A DNA stretch of 24,048 bases from Candidatus Avipropionibacterium avicola (GTDB taxonomy: Bacteria; Actinomycetota; Actinomycetes; Propionibacteriales; Propionibacteriaceae), in contig DVLP01000413.1 of assembly GCA_018715445.1 (NCBI GenBank), forward strand, positions 1 to 24,048, in the 5' to 3' direction. Made by a program: the position numbers and the translations under genes. Under the pieces are notes generated by a model. That model was not told where the DNA came from and made no database searches. It saw only the letters and a list, made by a program, of their open reading frames with translations. Positions 14,201 through 22,349 of this stretch are shown one piece after another. Position 1 is the stretch's first letter. Every line of letters begins with the position of its first letter.

Positions 14201-16035
14201 GCACCACGACCGGCACCCCTCCCCCGGCCAAGCCGGACACCGCGCTGCGGTTCCCGCTGGCCAGCTTGGGTGAGGTCCGCCGCGAGGTCGCGCGGCAGTT
14301 GGGCCGGATCCGTCACGCCAAGCGCTGGTTCGCGCTGGCGGTGGTGCTGCTCGGCCTCGGCTCGTACGCCAGCGTGCTGGTGCCCCAACTGATGGGCCAG
14401 ATCGTCGACCTGGTCTCCGGCGAGGTGACCGATCACCCGCTGTGGCTGATCAGCACCGAGCTGGTGGCCGCGGCGATCGCCGGTGCCGCGATGAGTGCGG
14501 CCGGGTTCTATCTCGTGGCCCGGCTGTCCGAACGAGTGATCGCGAACCTGCGCCAGGACATGGTCGGCACCGCTCTGGGCCTGCCCACCCACCGGGTCGA
14601 GGATGCCGGCAGCGGCGACCTGGTCAGTCGATCCACCGATGACGTCGCCGAGCTCTCCTCCGCGGTGACCGAGACCCTGCCGACCCTGTCGACCTCGGTC
14701 TTCTCGATCGTGGCCACCGTGATCGCGTTGTCCACCCTGGACTGGCGGTTGCTGGTCATCCCGGTCCTGGTGGGCCCGGTCTACTACCTCGCCTCACGGA
14801 TGTACCTCGCCCGGGCGCCCGAGCGTTACGCCGCGGAACGGGCCGCGATGGCCGAACGGGCGCGGCGGGTGCTGGAGGCGATCCGGGGCCGTGCGACGGT
14901 GCGAGCGTTCTCCTGGGAGGACCGCATGCACACCGAGATCGAGAACGCCTCGTGGGGAGTGGTCCGCAAGGCGATCAGGGCCCGGACCACGATGCTGCTG
15001 CTCAACACCTGGATGCTGGTCGCCGAGCTCCTCATGCTGGTCCTGACCCTGGCGGTCGGCTTCCACCTGGTCGCGACCGATGCCCTCACTGTCGGGGCGG
15101 TGACCGGTGCGGTGCTGATGATCATCCGGCTGCGCGGGCCGATGAACACCTTCATGCGGATCCTCGACGTGGTCCAGTCCGCCTACGCCTCGCTGGCCCG
15201 GATCGTCGGCGTGGTCTCCGATCCCCCGGTCCCGATCCCCGACAGTGGTGCCGAGGCTCCCCAGGGCCGGGTGGAGTTGCGCGAGGTGAGCTTCAGCTAC
15301 GGCGGCGGCTGGGCGGTCCGCGACGTGAACCTGACCATCGATCCCGGCCAGACCGTGGCGATGGTGGGGGCCTCCGTTGCGGGCAAGACCACCGTGGCCG
15401 CGCTGCTGGCCGGGCTACGGGTGCCGGACGAGGGTGAGGTGCTGGTCGACGGCCATCCGGTCTCGCGGTTGTCCGACGCCGAGCGCATCGCCCGGATCGC
15501 GACCGTCAGCCAGGAGGTGCACGTCTTCTCCGGGACGCTGCGTCAGGACCTGACCCTGGCCAGGCCCGAGGCCGCCGATGACGAGCTCCTGGTGGCCCTG
15601 GACCGGGTCCGGGCCCACGGCTGGTTCGACCGGCTCTCGCAGGGCCTGGACACCGTGGTCGGTGCGCGTGGCGTCCAGCTGGAGCCGGTGGCGGCCCAAC
15701 AGTTGGCCCTGGCCCGTGTGCTGCTGCTCGACCCGGCCGTGGTCATCATGGACGAGGCGACCGCCGAGGCGGGATCGGCCGGCGCGGGCGCCCTGGAGCA
15801 TGCCGCCGACGAGGTGACCCGGGGCCGTTCGGCGCTGGTCGTGGCCCATCGGCTGGACCAGGCCTCACGGGCCGACCGCATCCTGGTGATGGACTCCGGT
15901 CGCGTCGTCGAGGAAGGCACGCACGACCAACTGCTGACCGTGGGCGGGACCTATCATCGCCTCTGGTCGGCGTGGAGCGCCGGACGTCAGGAATCGGGCG
16001 ACGAGGGACGCGATCTCAGCCCGGCGGGCGAGTAG
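14197..16035 (+). CDS. ABC exporter half-transporter with intact Walker A/B but no LSGGQ
   Basis: 612 residues. Six transmembrane helices lie within residues about 45-330, then a full-length ATPase domain: A-loop VSFSY, Walker A GASVAGKT (391-398, lacking the usual second Gly-Ser), Q-loop VSQEVHVFSGT (Gln439), Walker B VVIMDEAT (catalytic Glu520), H-loop VVAHRL (His551). The signature motif is LEPVAAQ (495-501) in place of LSGGQ. Paired with the upstream protein, its Walker A/B faces that protein's LSGGQ, making one complete ATP site, while the opposite site has neither P-loop nor signature. The ATG overlaps the previous stop by 4 nt, with GAGGAGG just upstream, so translation is coupled in stoichiometric amounts. 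The family exports drugs, lipids or peptides; substrate not known. Confidence 0.88.
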   Translation: MSTTTGTPPPAKPDTALRFPLASLGEVRREVARQLGRIRHAKRWFALAVVLLGLGSYASVLVPQLMGQIVDLVSGEVTDHPLWLISTELVAAAIAGAAMSAAGFYLVARLSERVIANLRQDMVGTALGLPTHRVEDAGSGDLVSRSTDDVAELSSAVTETLPTLSTSVFSIVATVIALSTLDWRLLVIPVLVGPVYYLASRMYLARAPERYAAERAAMAERARRVLEAIRGRATVRAFSWEDRMHTEIENASWGVVRKAIRARTTMLLLNTWMLVAELLMLVLTLAVGFHLVATDALTVGAVTGAVLMIIRLRGPMNTFMRILDVVQSAYASLARIVGVVSDPPVPIPDSGAEAPQGRVELREVSFSYGGGWAVRDVNLTIDPGQTVAMVGASVAGKTTVAALLAGLRVPDEGEVLVDGHPVSRLSDAERIARIATVSQEVHVFSGTLRQDLTLARPEAADDELLVALDRVRAHGWFDRLSQGLDTVVGARGVQLEPVAAQQLALARVLLLDPAVVIMDEATAEAGSAGAGALEHAADEVTRGRSALVVAHRLDQASRADRILVMDSGRVVEEGTHDQLLTVGGTYHRLWSAWSAGRQESGDEGRDLSPAGE

Positions 16036-16096
16036 GCTGACCCGCACGAACGACACCTTCGGACCTGAAGGCGTCACCCTCGGACGAGAAGGATCG

Positions 16097-16660
16097 ATGA
16101 GCTACCAGCCGATGCCGCCGCGCCAGAACTCCGGCGCGCACATCGCCGTCGCCTGGATCCTGACCGTCTTCACCGGTTTCTATCTGCTGCCCTGGGCGAT
16201 CGCTGCCACCCGCAACAAGGAGAACACCGGCACGATCGCGCTGCTCAACGTCCTGCTCGGCTGGACCGGGGTGGGCTGGATCATCACCTTGGTGATGGCC
16301 TGCCTGGCCGATCCGGTGCGCTACGGCATGATGGCCCAGCCACCGCCGATGCACGCACTGCCGCCGGCCCCGTACGGGACGCAGAGCCCGTACGCCCAAA
16401 GCCCGTACGGGACCCAGAATCCGTACGCCCAGAGCCCGTACGCCCAGAACGCCTACGCCCAGAACCCTTACGGCCAGGATCCGTACGGCCAGGGGTACGG
16501 GCAGGATCCGTACGGCCGACCGTACGGTCCCCCGCCCCGGCCCGAGCCCACCCCGGCCGAGCCGAGCGGCTATGTCGGGACTCCGTCGTTCGACCTGCAG
16601 CAGCAGTCCCCCTACGGCGCCCCGAGCGCCAACGACCCCTACCACCAGGGCCGCCCGTGA
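16097..16660 (+). CDS. Superinfection-immunity-family membrane protein with Pro/Tyr/Gln-rich tail
   Basis: 187 residues. Two transmembrane helices: IAVAWILTVFTGFYLLPW (residues about 15-32) and LLNVLLGWTGVGWIITLVMA. The NKENTGTIALLNVLLGWTGV segment is the signature of the superinfection immunity (Imm_superinfect) family, first known from phage T4 Imm but widespread in bacteria as small membrane proteins. After residue 80 the chain is low-complexity, with repeated PYAQ/PYGQ units (16378-16520) and further Pro/Tyr. An AAGG-containing site lies 5-6 nt before the ATG, and a small hairpin (CCTTC/GAAGG, 16056-16071) is in the leader. Its TGA overlaps the GTG of murT, so it is the first gene of the MurT-GatD operon. 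Role unknown; a membrane-anchored scaffold for cell-wall enzymes is possible. Confidence 0.75.
   Translation: MSYQPMPPRQNSGAHIAVAWILTVFTGFYLLPWAIAATRNKENTGTIALLNVLLGWTGVGWIITLVMACLADPVRYGMMAQPPPMHALPPAPYGTQSPYAQSPYGTQNPYAQSPYAQNAYAQNPYGQDPYGQGYGQDPYGRPYGPPPRPEPTPAEPSGYVGTPSFDLQQQSPYGAPSANDPYHQGRP
16375..16530 (+). repeat. Degenerate tandem repeats encoding PY(A/G)Q units
   Basis: About ten imperfect 12-15-bp units built around CCGTACGCCCA or CCGTACGG encode Pro-Tyr-Ala/Gly-Gln with Ser, Asn or Asp between them. Many units carry the palindrome CCGTACGG. Copy number is likely variable between strains. Confidence 0.7.
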
Positions 16661-17970
16661 GCGCCCCCGCCCCGACCCGACCACGCCGCGGCCTGCGCCT
16701 GCGACTGGCCACCCTGGGTGGCTCCTTGGCGCAGTGGGCCTCGCGCACCACCGGGCGCGGCAGTGGGACCTCCATCCGGGGACGGGTCATCATGAGGATC
16801 GACCCGGCCGCGCTGGGCAAGCTGCTCACCGGGCGCCGCACCGCCCTGGTCTCCGGGACCAACGGCAAGACCACCACGACCCATCTGCTGCACGCGGCGG
16901 CCGCGGACTGGTCCGCCGCCCAGCCGACACCCCCGGGTGTGGTGACCAACGCCGACGGCGCCAACCTGCACCACGGGATCGCCTCGGCCCTGAGCGGTGC
17001 TCCTCGGGCCGGGATCGCGATCCTGGAGACCGACGAACGGGTCGTGCCCGATGCGATCCGGCTGGGGCAGCCCGAGGTCGTGGTGATGCTGAACTTCAGC
17101 CGCGACCAGTTGGATCGCAACCACGAGATCAAGCGACTGGCCCGGGACTGGCGCGATGCCCTCGCCGAGGCCGGCGACCGCGGTCCGGTGGTGGTGGCCA
17201 ATGTCGACGAACCACTGATCGTGTGGGCGGCGCAGTCGGCCCACCATGTCGTGTGGGTCGACACCGAGTCGACCTGGACCGCCGACGCCGTGCTCTGCCC
17301 CGAGTGCGGGACGGTGCTGGCGCGGACCGAGCCGTCCGACAGCGCGGCCGGTGACGGCGGTGACTGGTCCTGCGATGGCTGCGGACTGACCCAACCCGAG
17401 GCGAGCTGGCTGGTTCGCGGATCGTCGATCATCGACCCGACCGGACGCAGTTGGCCTGCCGAGCTGCAGGTCCCGGGACGGTTCAACATCGCCAATGCCG
17501 CCTGTGCGCTGGCTGCCGCAGCTGCCCTGGGCATCACCGTCGAGCCGGCGCTGGCGGCGATGCGCACCGTGACCTCGCCGGCCGGGCGGTTTGCGGTGGC
17601 TGACATCGCCGGGGTGTCCGCCCGGCTGCTGCTGGCCAAGAACCCGGCCGGGTGGGCCGAGTCGCTGCCCCTGGCCCAGAGCGACCCGATCGTGCTGGCG
17701 ATCAGCTCCGAGGCGGCCGACGGGCGTGACGTGTCGTGGCTGTGGGACGTCGACTACGAGCAGCTGGTCGGACGGCCGGTGATCGCCTCCGGACCCCGTG
17801 CCCGTGACCTGTCGATCCGTCTGACCCATGCCGGGGTCGACCACGAGTGCGTCCCCGATCTGACCGAGGCCCTGCAGACCGCCGGACCGGCCGGACCCGA
17901 CTCGCCGGTCGACGTGGTCGCCACCTACACCTGCTTCCAACGCCTGCGTCGGATCGGAGGCCTGCAGTGA
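16657..17970 (+). CDS. murT: Lipid II isoglutaminyl synthase, MurT ligase subunit
   Basis: 437 residues. MurT joins with GatD to amidate the alpha-carboxyl of D-Glu in lipid II, giving D-isoglutamine, at the cytoplasmic side of the membrane. Visible: Mur-ligase ATP loop LVSGTNGKTTTTHLL (P-loop 66-75), NADGANLHHGIASAL, MLNFSRDQLDRNHEIK (central domain), a Cys4 zinc-ribbon insertion (LCPECG, then WSCDGCG), and the C-terminal MurT-specific DUF1727 domain with KNPAGW and DVSWLWDVD, the latter holding the catalytic Asp. The GTG start overlaps the preceding stop (GTGA) and the stop overlaps the gatD start, a fully coupled operon. Length is normal for the family. Confidence 0.95.
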   Translation: MSAPAPTRPRRGLRLRLATLGGSLAQWASRTTGRGSGTSIRGRVIMRIDPAALGKLLTGRRTALVSGTNGKTTTTHLLHAAAADWSAAQPTPPGVVTNADGANLHHGIASALSGAPRAGIAILETDERVVPDAIRLGQPEVVVMLNFSRDQLDRNHEIKRLARDWRDALAEAGDRGPVVVANVDEPLIVWAAQSAHHVVWVDTESTWTADAVLCPECGTVLARTEPSDSAAGDGGDWSCDGCGLTQPEASWLVRGSSIIDPTGRSWPAELQVPGRFNIANAACALAAAAALGITVEPALAAMRTVTSPAGRFAVADIAGVSARLLLAKNPAGWAESLPLAQSDPIVLAISSEAADGRDVSWLWDVDYEQLVGRPVIASGPRARDLSIRLTHAGVDHECVPDLTEALQTAGPAGPDSPVDVVATYTCFQRLRRIGGLQ

Positions 17971-18683
17971 GCGCGCCGGTGCACGTGGTCGTGGTCTACC
18001 AGTCCCTGTTGGGGATCTACGGCGACCAGGGCAATGCGAAGGTCCTGCAACGCCGCTTGGAGTGGCGCGGCATCGACTGCCGGGTGAGCTTCGTCGAGCC
18101 GGGTGACCACCTGCCCGATGATGCCCAGGTCTATCTGCTGGGCGGTGGCGAGGACGGCGCCCAAGTGGCGGCGGTCCGCGCGCTCGCCGCCGACGGCGGA
18201 CTGCACCGGGCGGTGGACCGAGGAGCTGCCGTGCTGGCGGTCTGCGCCGGCTACCAAATCGTCGGGCGGAGCTTCACCGTCGGTCACGACGACCGGGTCG
18301 TCGACGGTCTCGGACTGTTGGATGTCTCGACCACCCGGGCCGAGACCCGCGCGGTCGGTGAGATCCTCACCCGGTGGGAGGGACGCGACGGTGACGACGC
18401 CTGGCTCACCGGCTTCGAGAACCATGGTGGCCACACCGTGCTCGGTCCCGATGCCTCGCCGCTGGCCCGCGTGGTGCACGGGGTGGGCAACTGTGGTGAC
18501 GGGACCGAGGGAGCCGTCGCCGGCTCGGTGATCGGCACCTATCCCCACGGACCGGTGCTGGTGCGCAATCCGGCGCTGGCCGACCATCTGCTGCAGCTGG
18601 GCACCGGCCTGGACCTGGAGCCGTTGGAGGTGCCGGGGATGGCCGAGTTGCGGGCTGAGCGGCTGGCGGCCGTCCGGGGCTGA
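17967..18683 (+). CDS. gatD: Lipid II isoglutaminyl synthase, GatD glutaminase subunit
   Basis: 238 residues, class I glutamine amidotransferase fold (CobB/CobQ type). It releases ammonia from glutamine for MurT. The nucleophile elbow is LAVCAGYQIVG with Cys93, and the catalytic His is His194 in GTYPHGP. YQSLLGIYGDQGN and YLLGGGEDGAQ are typical GatD N-terminal segments that line the glutamine pocket. GGAGG lies 6 nt before the GTG, which overlaps the murT stop by 4 nt. The operon ends here; tRNA-Lys follows after 67 bp with its own promoter. Confidence 0.95.
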   Translation: MSAPVHVVVVYQSLLGIYGDQGNAKVLQRRLEWRGIDCRVSFVEPGDHLPDDAQVYLLGGGEDGAQVAAVRALAADGGLHRAVDRGAAVLAVCAGYQIVGRSFTVGHDDRVVDGLGLLDVSTTRAETRAVGEILTRWEGRDGDDAWLTGFENHGGHTVLGPDASPLARVVHGVGNCGDGTEGAVAGSVIGTYPHGPVLVRNPALADHLLQLGTGLDLEPLEVPGMAELRAERLAAVRG

Positions 18684-18701
18684 GCCCGACCGTTCGAGGA
18701 T

Positions 18702-18731
18702 TTGCCCGGCGGCGAGATCAGGGAGTACAGT
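18702..18731 (+). promoter_or_regulatory. Promoter of tRNA-Lys
   Basis: TTGCCC (18702-18707), 18 bp, TACAGT (18726-18731), about 20 nt upstream of the mature tRNA 5' end. Good match to the house-keeping consensus and the expected position. Confidence 0.6.
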
Positions 18732-18750
18732 TCATTCCCGTGCTCAGCAC

Positions 18751-18822
<72 letters not shown>

Positions 18823-18826
18823 CGAC

Positions 18827-18865
18827 AAGCCCCCATCGGGTCCTTCCGGACACCGATGGGGGCTT
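18827..18865 (+). terminator. Strong intrinsic terminator, probably shared by both strands
   Basis: A perfect 13-bp stem (18827-18839 with 18853-18865, arms beginning AAGCCCCCATCGG) and a 13-nt loop lie 4 nt after the tRNA. On the plus strand the stem ends in TTT. The minus-strand permease gene stops at 18878, so the same hairpin can end that operon. Confidence 0.8.
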
Positions 18866-18877
18866 TCGCGTTCCTGG

Positions 18878-19783
18878 TCACTTCACGCCTCCGGCGGTGA
18901 GGCCGGCCACGATCCGGCGCTGGAAGATCAGCACCACGATCACCAGTGGCACGGTGACGATCACGCCGGCGGCCATGATGGTGCCGTACGGGGTGTCGTA
19001 GCCGGTGACCCCGGTGAACTTCGAGATCGCCACGGCCGCGGTGTTCATCTCGGTCTTCTGTCCGAAGGTCAGGGCGATCAGGTACTCGTTCCACACCGCG
19101 ATGAAGGTGATGATCGCGGTGGTGAACACCCCGGGCGCCGCCAACGGCAGGATCACCTTGCGGAAGGCCTGCCCCGGGGTGCAGCCGTCGACCATCGCGG
19201 CCTGTTCCAGCTCGACCGGCAGCTGACGGAAGAACGCGGTCAGGTTCCACACGCACAACGGCAGGGCGAACGAGAGGCTGGGCAGGATCAACGCCTGGTA
19301 GGTGTTCATCCAGCTCCAGGGGAACCAGTTGTAGCGCCCGGTGAACATCTTCAGCAGCGGGATCAGCAGTGTGACCCCGGGGAACATCGAGGTCGAGATG
19401 ATGATCGCCAGCACGATGCCCTTGAACACGAACCGCAACCGGGCCAGGGCGTACGAGCCGAGGATCCCCAGCACCAGCGTCAGGATCGTGGTCGTCGTGG
19501 AGACGATCACCGAGTTCAGCAGGGCTCGGCCGAAGTTGTTCTGGGCGGCGAAGACGGCCGAGAAGTTCTCCACCGACATGGGGATCGGCAGGAAGTCGGT
19601 GCTGCGCCCCATCGACGGCAGTCGCAACGAGGAGACCAACATCCAGTAGAACGGCAGCACGCAGTAGGCCACGATGGCGGCCATCCCGATGATCAGGGCG
19701 ATCCGGGCGATCCACTCCTTCGCGCTGCGTCGGGGTCGGGCCAGCGTGGACACCTCGGTGGCGGTGGTGGTGTCGGCACTCAT
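18878..19783 (-). CDS. Carbohydrate ABC transporter permease, MalG/SugB type
   Basis: 301 residues with six transmembrane segments. The binding-protein-dependent permease (MalG-like) pattern is clear: VAYCVLPFYWMLVSSLR in the first helix, ARLRFVFKG, and the EAA loop ELEQAAMVDGCTPGQAFRKV with LPLAAPG, which docks on the ATPase. Its C-terminal end IFQRRIVAGLTAGGVK is the usual MalG-type ending. The ATG overlaps the stop of the MalF-type gene by 4 nt (ATGA), so the two permeases are translationally coupled. With the binding protein at 20919-22241 it forms a sugar importer of the CUT1 class. No ATPase gene is present after it; a shared MsiK/UgpC-type ATPase elsewhere is expected. Confidence 0.92.
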   Translation of the reverse strand: MSADTTTATEVSTLARPRRSAKEWIARIALIIGMAAIVAYCVLPFYWMLVSSLRLPSMGRSTDFLPIPMSVENFSAVFAAQNNFGRALLNSVIVSTTTTILTLVLGILGSYALARLRFVFKGIVLAIIISTSMFPGVTLLIPLLKMFTGRYNWFPWSWMNTYQALILPSLSFALPLCVWNLTAFFRQLPVELEQAAMVDGCTPGQAFRKVILPLAAPGVFTTAIITFIAVWNEYLIALTFGQKTEMNTAAVAISKFTGVTGYDTPYGTIMAAGVIVTVPLVIVVLIFQRRIVAGLTAGGVK

Positions 19784-20823
19784 GGCATGTCCCCCGAGGT
19801 CACGGTCGTCCGGACCTTGCGGTTCGGTGATTTGCGGTGCAGGGATCTCTGGCGTTTGCGCTGGGCCCGGATCGCGGAGACCTCTTCGTCGTTGATGACA
19901 TCGGCGCCGAGGAACTTCACGAACAGGAAGGACACCAGCACGATGAACAGGAACAGGATGATCGAGTACGCCGCGGCCGGGCCGTAGCGACCCTCCCGGG
20001 CCTCCATGAACGACAGCATCGACAAGGTCTCGGCCGAGTACTTGCCGAAGCCGCCCAGACCGGCCGGCAGGTCGAACATCCGCATCGTGTCGAGGGTGCG
20101 GAACAACACCGCCACGACCAGGGCCGGCTTGACCATCGGCAACGTGATCCGGGTGAAGGACTGCCACGCCGAGGCACCGTCGACCTTGGCCGCCTCGTAC
20201 ACCTCGGCCGGGATGGTCTGCAGACCGGCCAGGGTCAGCAATCCGATGAACGGTGCGGTCTTCCAGACGTCGGCAATCACCACCGCCCAGAACAACGGCG
20301 GCCCGTCCGCGGTCCACAGGATGTGCTGGTCCAGCAGCCGGTTCATCACCCCGGCCTCGTTGAAGATCAGGTTCCACATCATCGCCGAGACGATCGTCGG
20401 GATCGCCCACGGGATGAGGATCCCGGCCCGGACGAAGGCCCGCCCGCGGAACGCCTTCGACATCACCAGCGCCATCGCCACCCCGAGGACGGTCTCGATC
20501 GCGATGCAGATGATGGTGAAGAAGGTGGTGTTGAGGAAGGCGTTGACGACCCGGTCGATCGCGCCGTAGTTGCCGATCACGTTCTGCGGGTTGGAGAAGA
20601 TCCGGGTGAAGTTCTCCAGACCGGCGAAGTACTCGTAGCGCGCGATCCGACCGGTCTGCGGGTTGACCTGCTCCTGGATGCCGAAGAAGGCCTCGCGCAG
20701 CGACAACAACAGCGGGATGCCCACGATCACGACCAGCACGACCATCGTGGGGCTGAGCAGGATCGCCGCCAGCCGTCCCTGGCCGTCACTCAGCGCATTC
20801 CTGCGTGGCTTGGGTTCCTTCAT
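19780..20823 (-). CDS. Carbohydrate ABC transporter permease, MalF/SugA type
   Basis: 347 residues, six or seven transmembrane segments. First helix AILLSPTMVVLVVIVGIPL; the EAA loop is EVYEAAKVDGASAWQSFTRI followed by TLPMVKPAL, as in MalF/SugA. LIPWAIPTIVSAMMWNLIFN is a conserved CUT1 permease helix. GGAGG lies 6 nt before the ATG at 20823. The upstream lipoprotein gene ends 95 bp away; the gap is a large hairpin (20842-20918). The hydrophilic C-terminal tail is basic (RAQRKRQRSLHRKSPNRK) and longer than usual. Forms the translocation channel with the MalG-type protein. Confidence 0.92.
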   Translation of the reverse strand: MKEPKPRRNALSDGQGRLAAILLSPTMVVLVVIVGIPLLLSLREAFFGIQEQVNPQTGRIARYEYFAGLENFTRIFSNPQNVIGNYGAIDRVVNAFLNTTFFTIICIAIETVLGVAMALVMSKAFRGRAFVRAGILIPWAIPTIVSAMMWNLIFNEAGVMNRLLDQHILWTADGPPLFWAVVIADVWKTAPFIGLLTLAGLQTIPAEVYEAAKVDGASAWQSFTRITLPMVKPALVVAVLFRTLDTMRMFDLPAGLGGFGKYSAETLSMLSFMEAREGRYGPAAAYSIILFLFIVLVSFLFVKFLGADVINDEEVSAIRAQRKRQRSLHRKSPNRKVRTTVTSGDMP

Positions 20824-20841
20824 TGGACACCTCCGTACGGG

Positions 20842-20918
20842 GTCAGGACCGGGCCAACCCCTGCCGGACCGTCACAACCCGACAGCGGGTTGGCGTCCGA
20901 CAGGGGTTGGGTCCTGAC
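20842..20918 (-). other. Long intercistronic RNA hairpin between lipoprotein and permease genes
   Basis: Nested inverted repeats span the gap. The outer arms GTCAGGACC/GGTCCTGAC are at 20842-20850 and 20910-20918. The middle 15-bp arms, at 20855-20869 and 20895-20909, have one wobble mismatch. The inner arms CAACCCG/CGGGTTG, with an ACAG loop, are at 20875-20892. The structure begins at the lipoprotein stop codon and ends before the permease ribosome site. There is no U-tract. It probably stabilises the upstream mRNA or attenuates transcription, so that the binding protein is made in excess. Confidence 0.75.
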
Positions 20919-22241
20919 TCAGACCTTGAGCAGTTCTTCCAGCTTGGCCTGCAGCGCGTCCAACGCGGCCTGCGGGTCCTGATTGCCCTGGATCACGGTG
21001 TACGCGGCGTCCTGGATCGCCAGCGTCACGTCACCGTACTTGGCGACCTTGGGTCGGGGTCGAGCATTCTCGATCGACTGCTGCAGGACCGGGAGGTAGG
21101 GGTACTGGCGCACCAGTTCCGGATCGGTGTAGATCGCGGTCCGGGTCGGGGCCTGCGAGGTCTTCTCCGTCCTCGCCTTCATCTCCTCCTCATTGGCCAT
21201 GTAGTTGATGAAGTCGATCGCAGTGCCCTTGTTCTCGGCGAAGGCGCTGATGGCGTAGTTGTGACCGCCCAGGCTGCTCACGCCCGGACCGTCGACACCG
21301 GGCAGCGGAGCAACGGCGAACTTGCCCTTCACCTTCGACGAACCGTCCTCGCCCTCGAACTTGGAGTAGACGTAGGGCCAGTTGCGCAGGAAGACCAGGT
21401 CGCCCTGCTGGAAGGCCTCACGACCCTCCTCCTCCGACCAGGTCTGGGCGGCCTTCGGGATGGTCCCGTCGTCGAACATCGCCTTCAGCTTGGTCAGGCC
21501 CTTGACCGCACCTTCGCTGTTGGCGGTCGCGTTGCCGTCGTCGTCGACCAGGTGGCCGCCGGAGGAGTCGACGAACTCGGAGAAGTTCACCGTCAGGCCC
21601 TCGTACTTGTTGAACTGACCGCCGTAGCAGTCGGCCTCCTTGGCCTCGGAGACCTTCTCCTTGATGGCCTCACACGCCGCGGTGACCTCGTCGAAGGTGG
21701 TCGGCGGGGCATCGATGCCGGCGGCCTTCAGCCAGTCGCTGCGATAGAACAGCAGGCCACCGTCGGAGGTGACCGGCATGCCGTACAGCTGGTCGAAGTA
21801 GGTGCCACCGTCGACGGTCGCCGGCAACATCTCGGAGGTGTCCATCTGGTCGGCGGGCAGCGGGACGACCCAGCCGTTGGCGGCGAACTCGGCGGTCCAG
21901 ACCACATCCATGCTGAGCACCGTGTACTCCGAGCCCTGGGCCTCGGCGTTCTGGACCATCTGCGCGCGCTGCTGGTCAGCTTCGTCCGGCAGCTCGATCA
22001 GACGGACCTCCTCGTCGGGGTGGTCCTTGTTCCAGGCGTCGATCTCGGACTGCAGCAGCCCGGAGAGATCCTTGCCGGTGACGAAGGTGATCGGTCCGCG
22101 TTGGGAGAAGTCGACCGATTCGGCGGTCTCGTCCCCTCCCGGGTCCTCCGGCACGGGGCCGCCGCCACAGGCGGCCAGGGCAACCAAGGATCCGATGGAC
22201 AGCGCCAGACCCGCCCACCGGGTCGCACGTGGCATTGTCAT
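20919..22241 (-). CDS. Extracellular sugar-binding lipoprotein of ABC importer (family 1)
   Basis: 440 residues. The lipoprotein signal has basic TMPRATRW, hydrophobic AGLALSIGSLVALAA and lipobox LAAC with Cys25, then a Gly/Pro/acidic linker. The mature protein has the family 1 solute-binding fold. YTVLSMDVVWTAEFAANGWV and the later segment with AIYTDPELVRQYPYLP and ENARPRPKVAKYGDV resemble the trehalose-binding LpqY/ThuE and maltodextrin-binding groups. The sugar might therefore be trehalose or another alpha-glucoside; this is inference. GAGGAG lies 8 nt before the ATG. First gene of the importer operon. An unusual palindrome (22350-22371) is upstream and may bind a LacI- or GntR-type regulator. 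Confidence 0.9.
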   Translation of the reverse strand: MTMPRATRWAGLALSIGSLVALAACGGGPVPEDPGGDETAESVDFSQRGPITFVTGKDLSGLLQSEIDAWNKDHPDEEVRLIELPDEADQQRAQMVQNAEAQGSEYTVLSMDVVWTAEFAANGWVVPLPADQMDTSEMLPATVDGGTYFDQLYGMPVTSDGGLLFYRSDWLKAAGIDAPPTTFDEVTAACEAIKEKVSEAKEADCYGGQFNKYEGLTVNFSEFVDSSGGHLVDDDGNATANSEGAVKGLTKLKAMFDDGTIPKAAQTWSEEEGREAFQQGDLVFLRNWPYVYSKFEGEDGSSKVKGKFAVAPLPGVDGPGVSSLGGHNYAISAFAENKGTAIDFINYMANEEEMKARTEKTSQAPTRTAIYTDPELVRQYPYLPVLQQSIENARPRPKVAKYGDVTLAIQDAAYTVIQGNQDPQAALDALQAKLEELLKV

Positions 22242-22349
22242 GGCAGTTCTCCTCGACGTCGTAGAGAGCGGAACATCTAGGAGTCAGCCTGCCACCACCG
22301 GTGATGGTCGGCGCGGAGGTCGGGCAACCTTGTCGCAATTGTTACTCAC

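Noticed and set aside
16375-16530. CRISPR-like or mobile repeat
   Set aside because: The repeats are in-frame, short, contiguous and encode PYxQ units; there are no unique spacers or leader.
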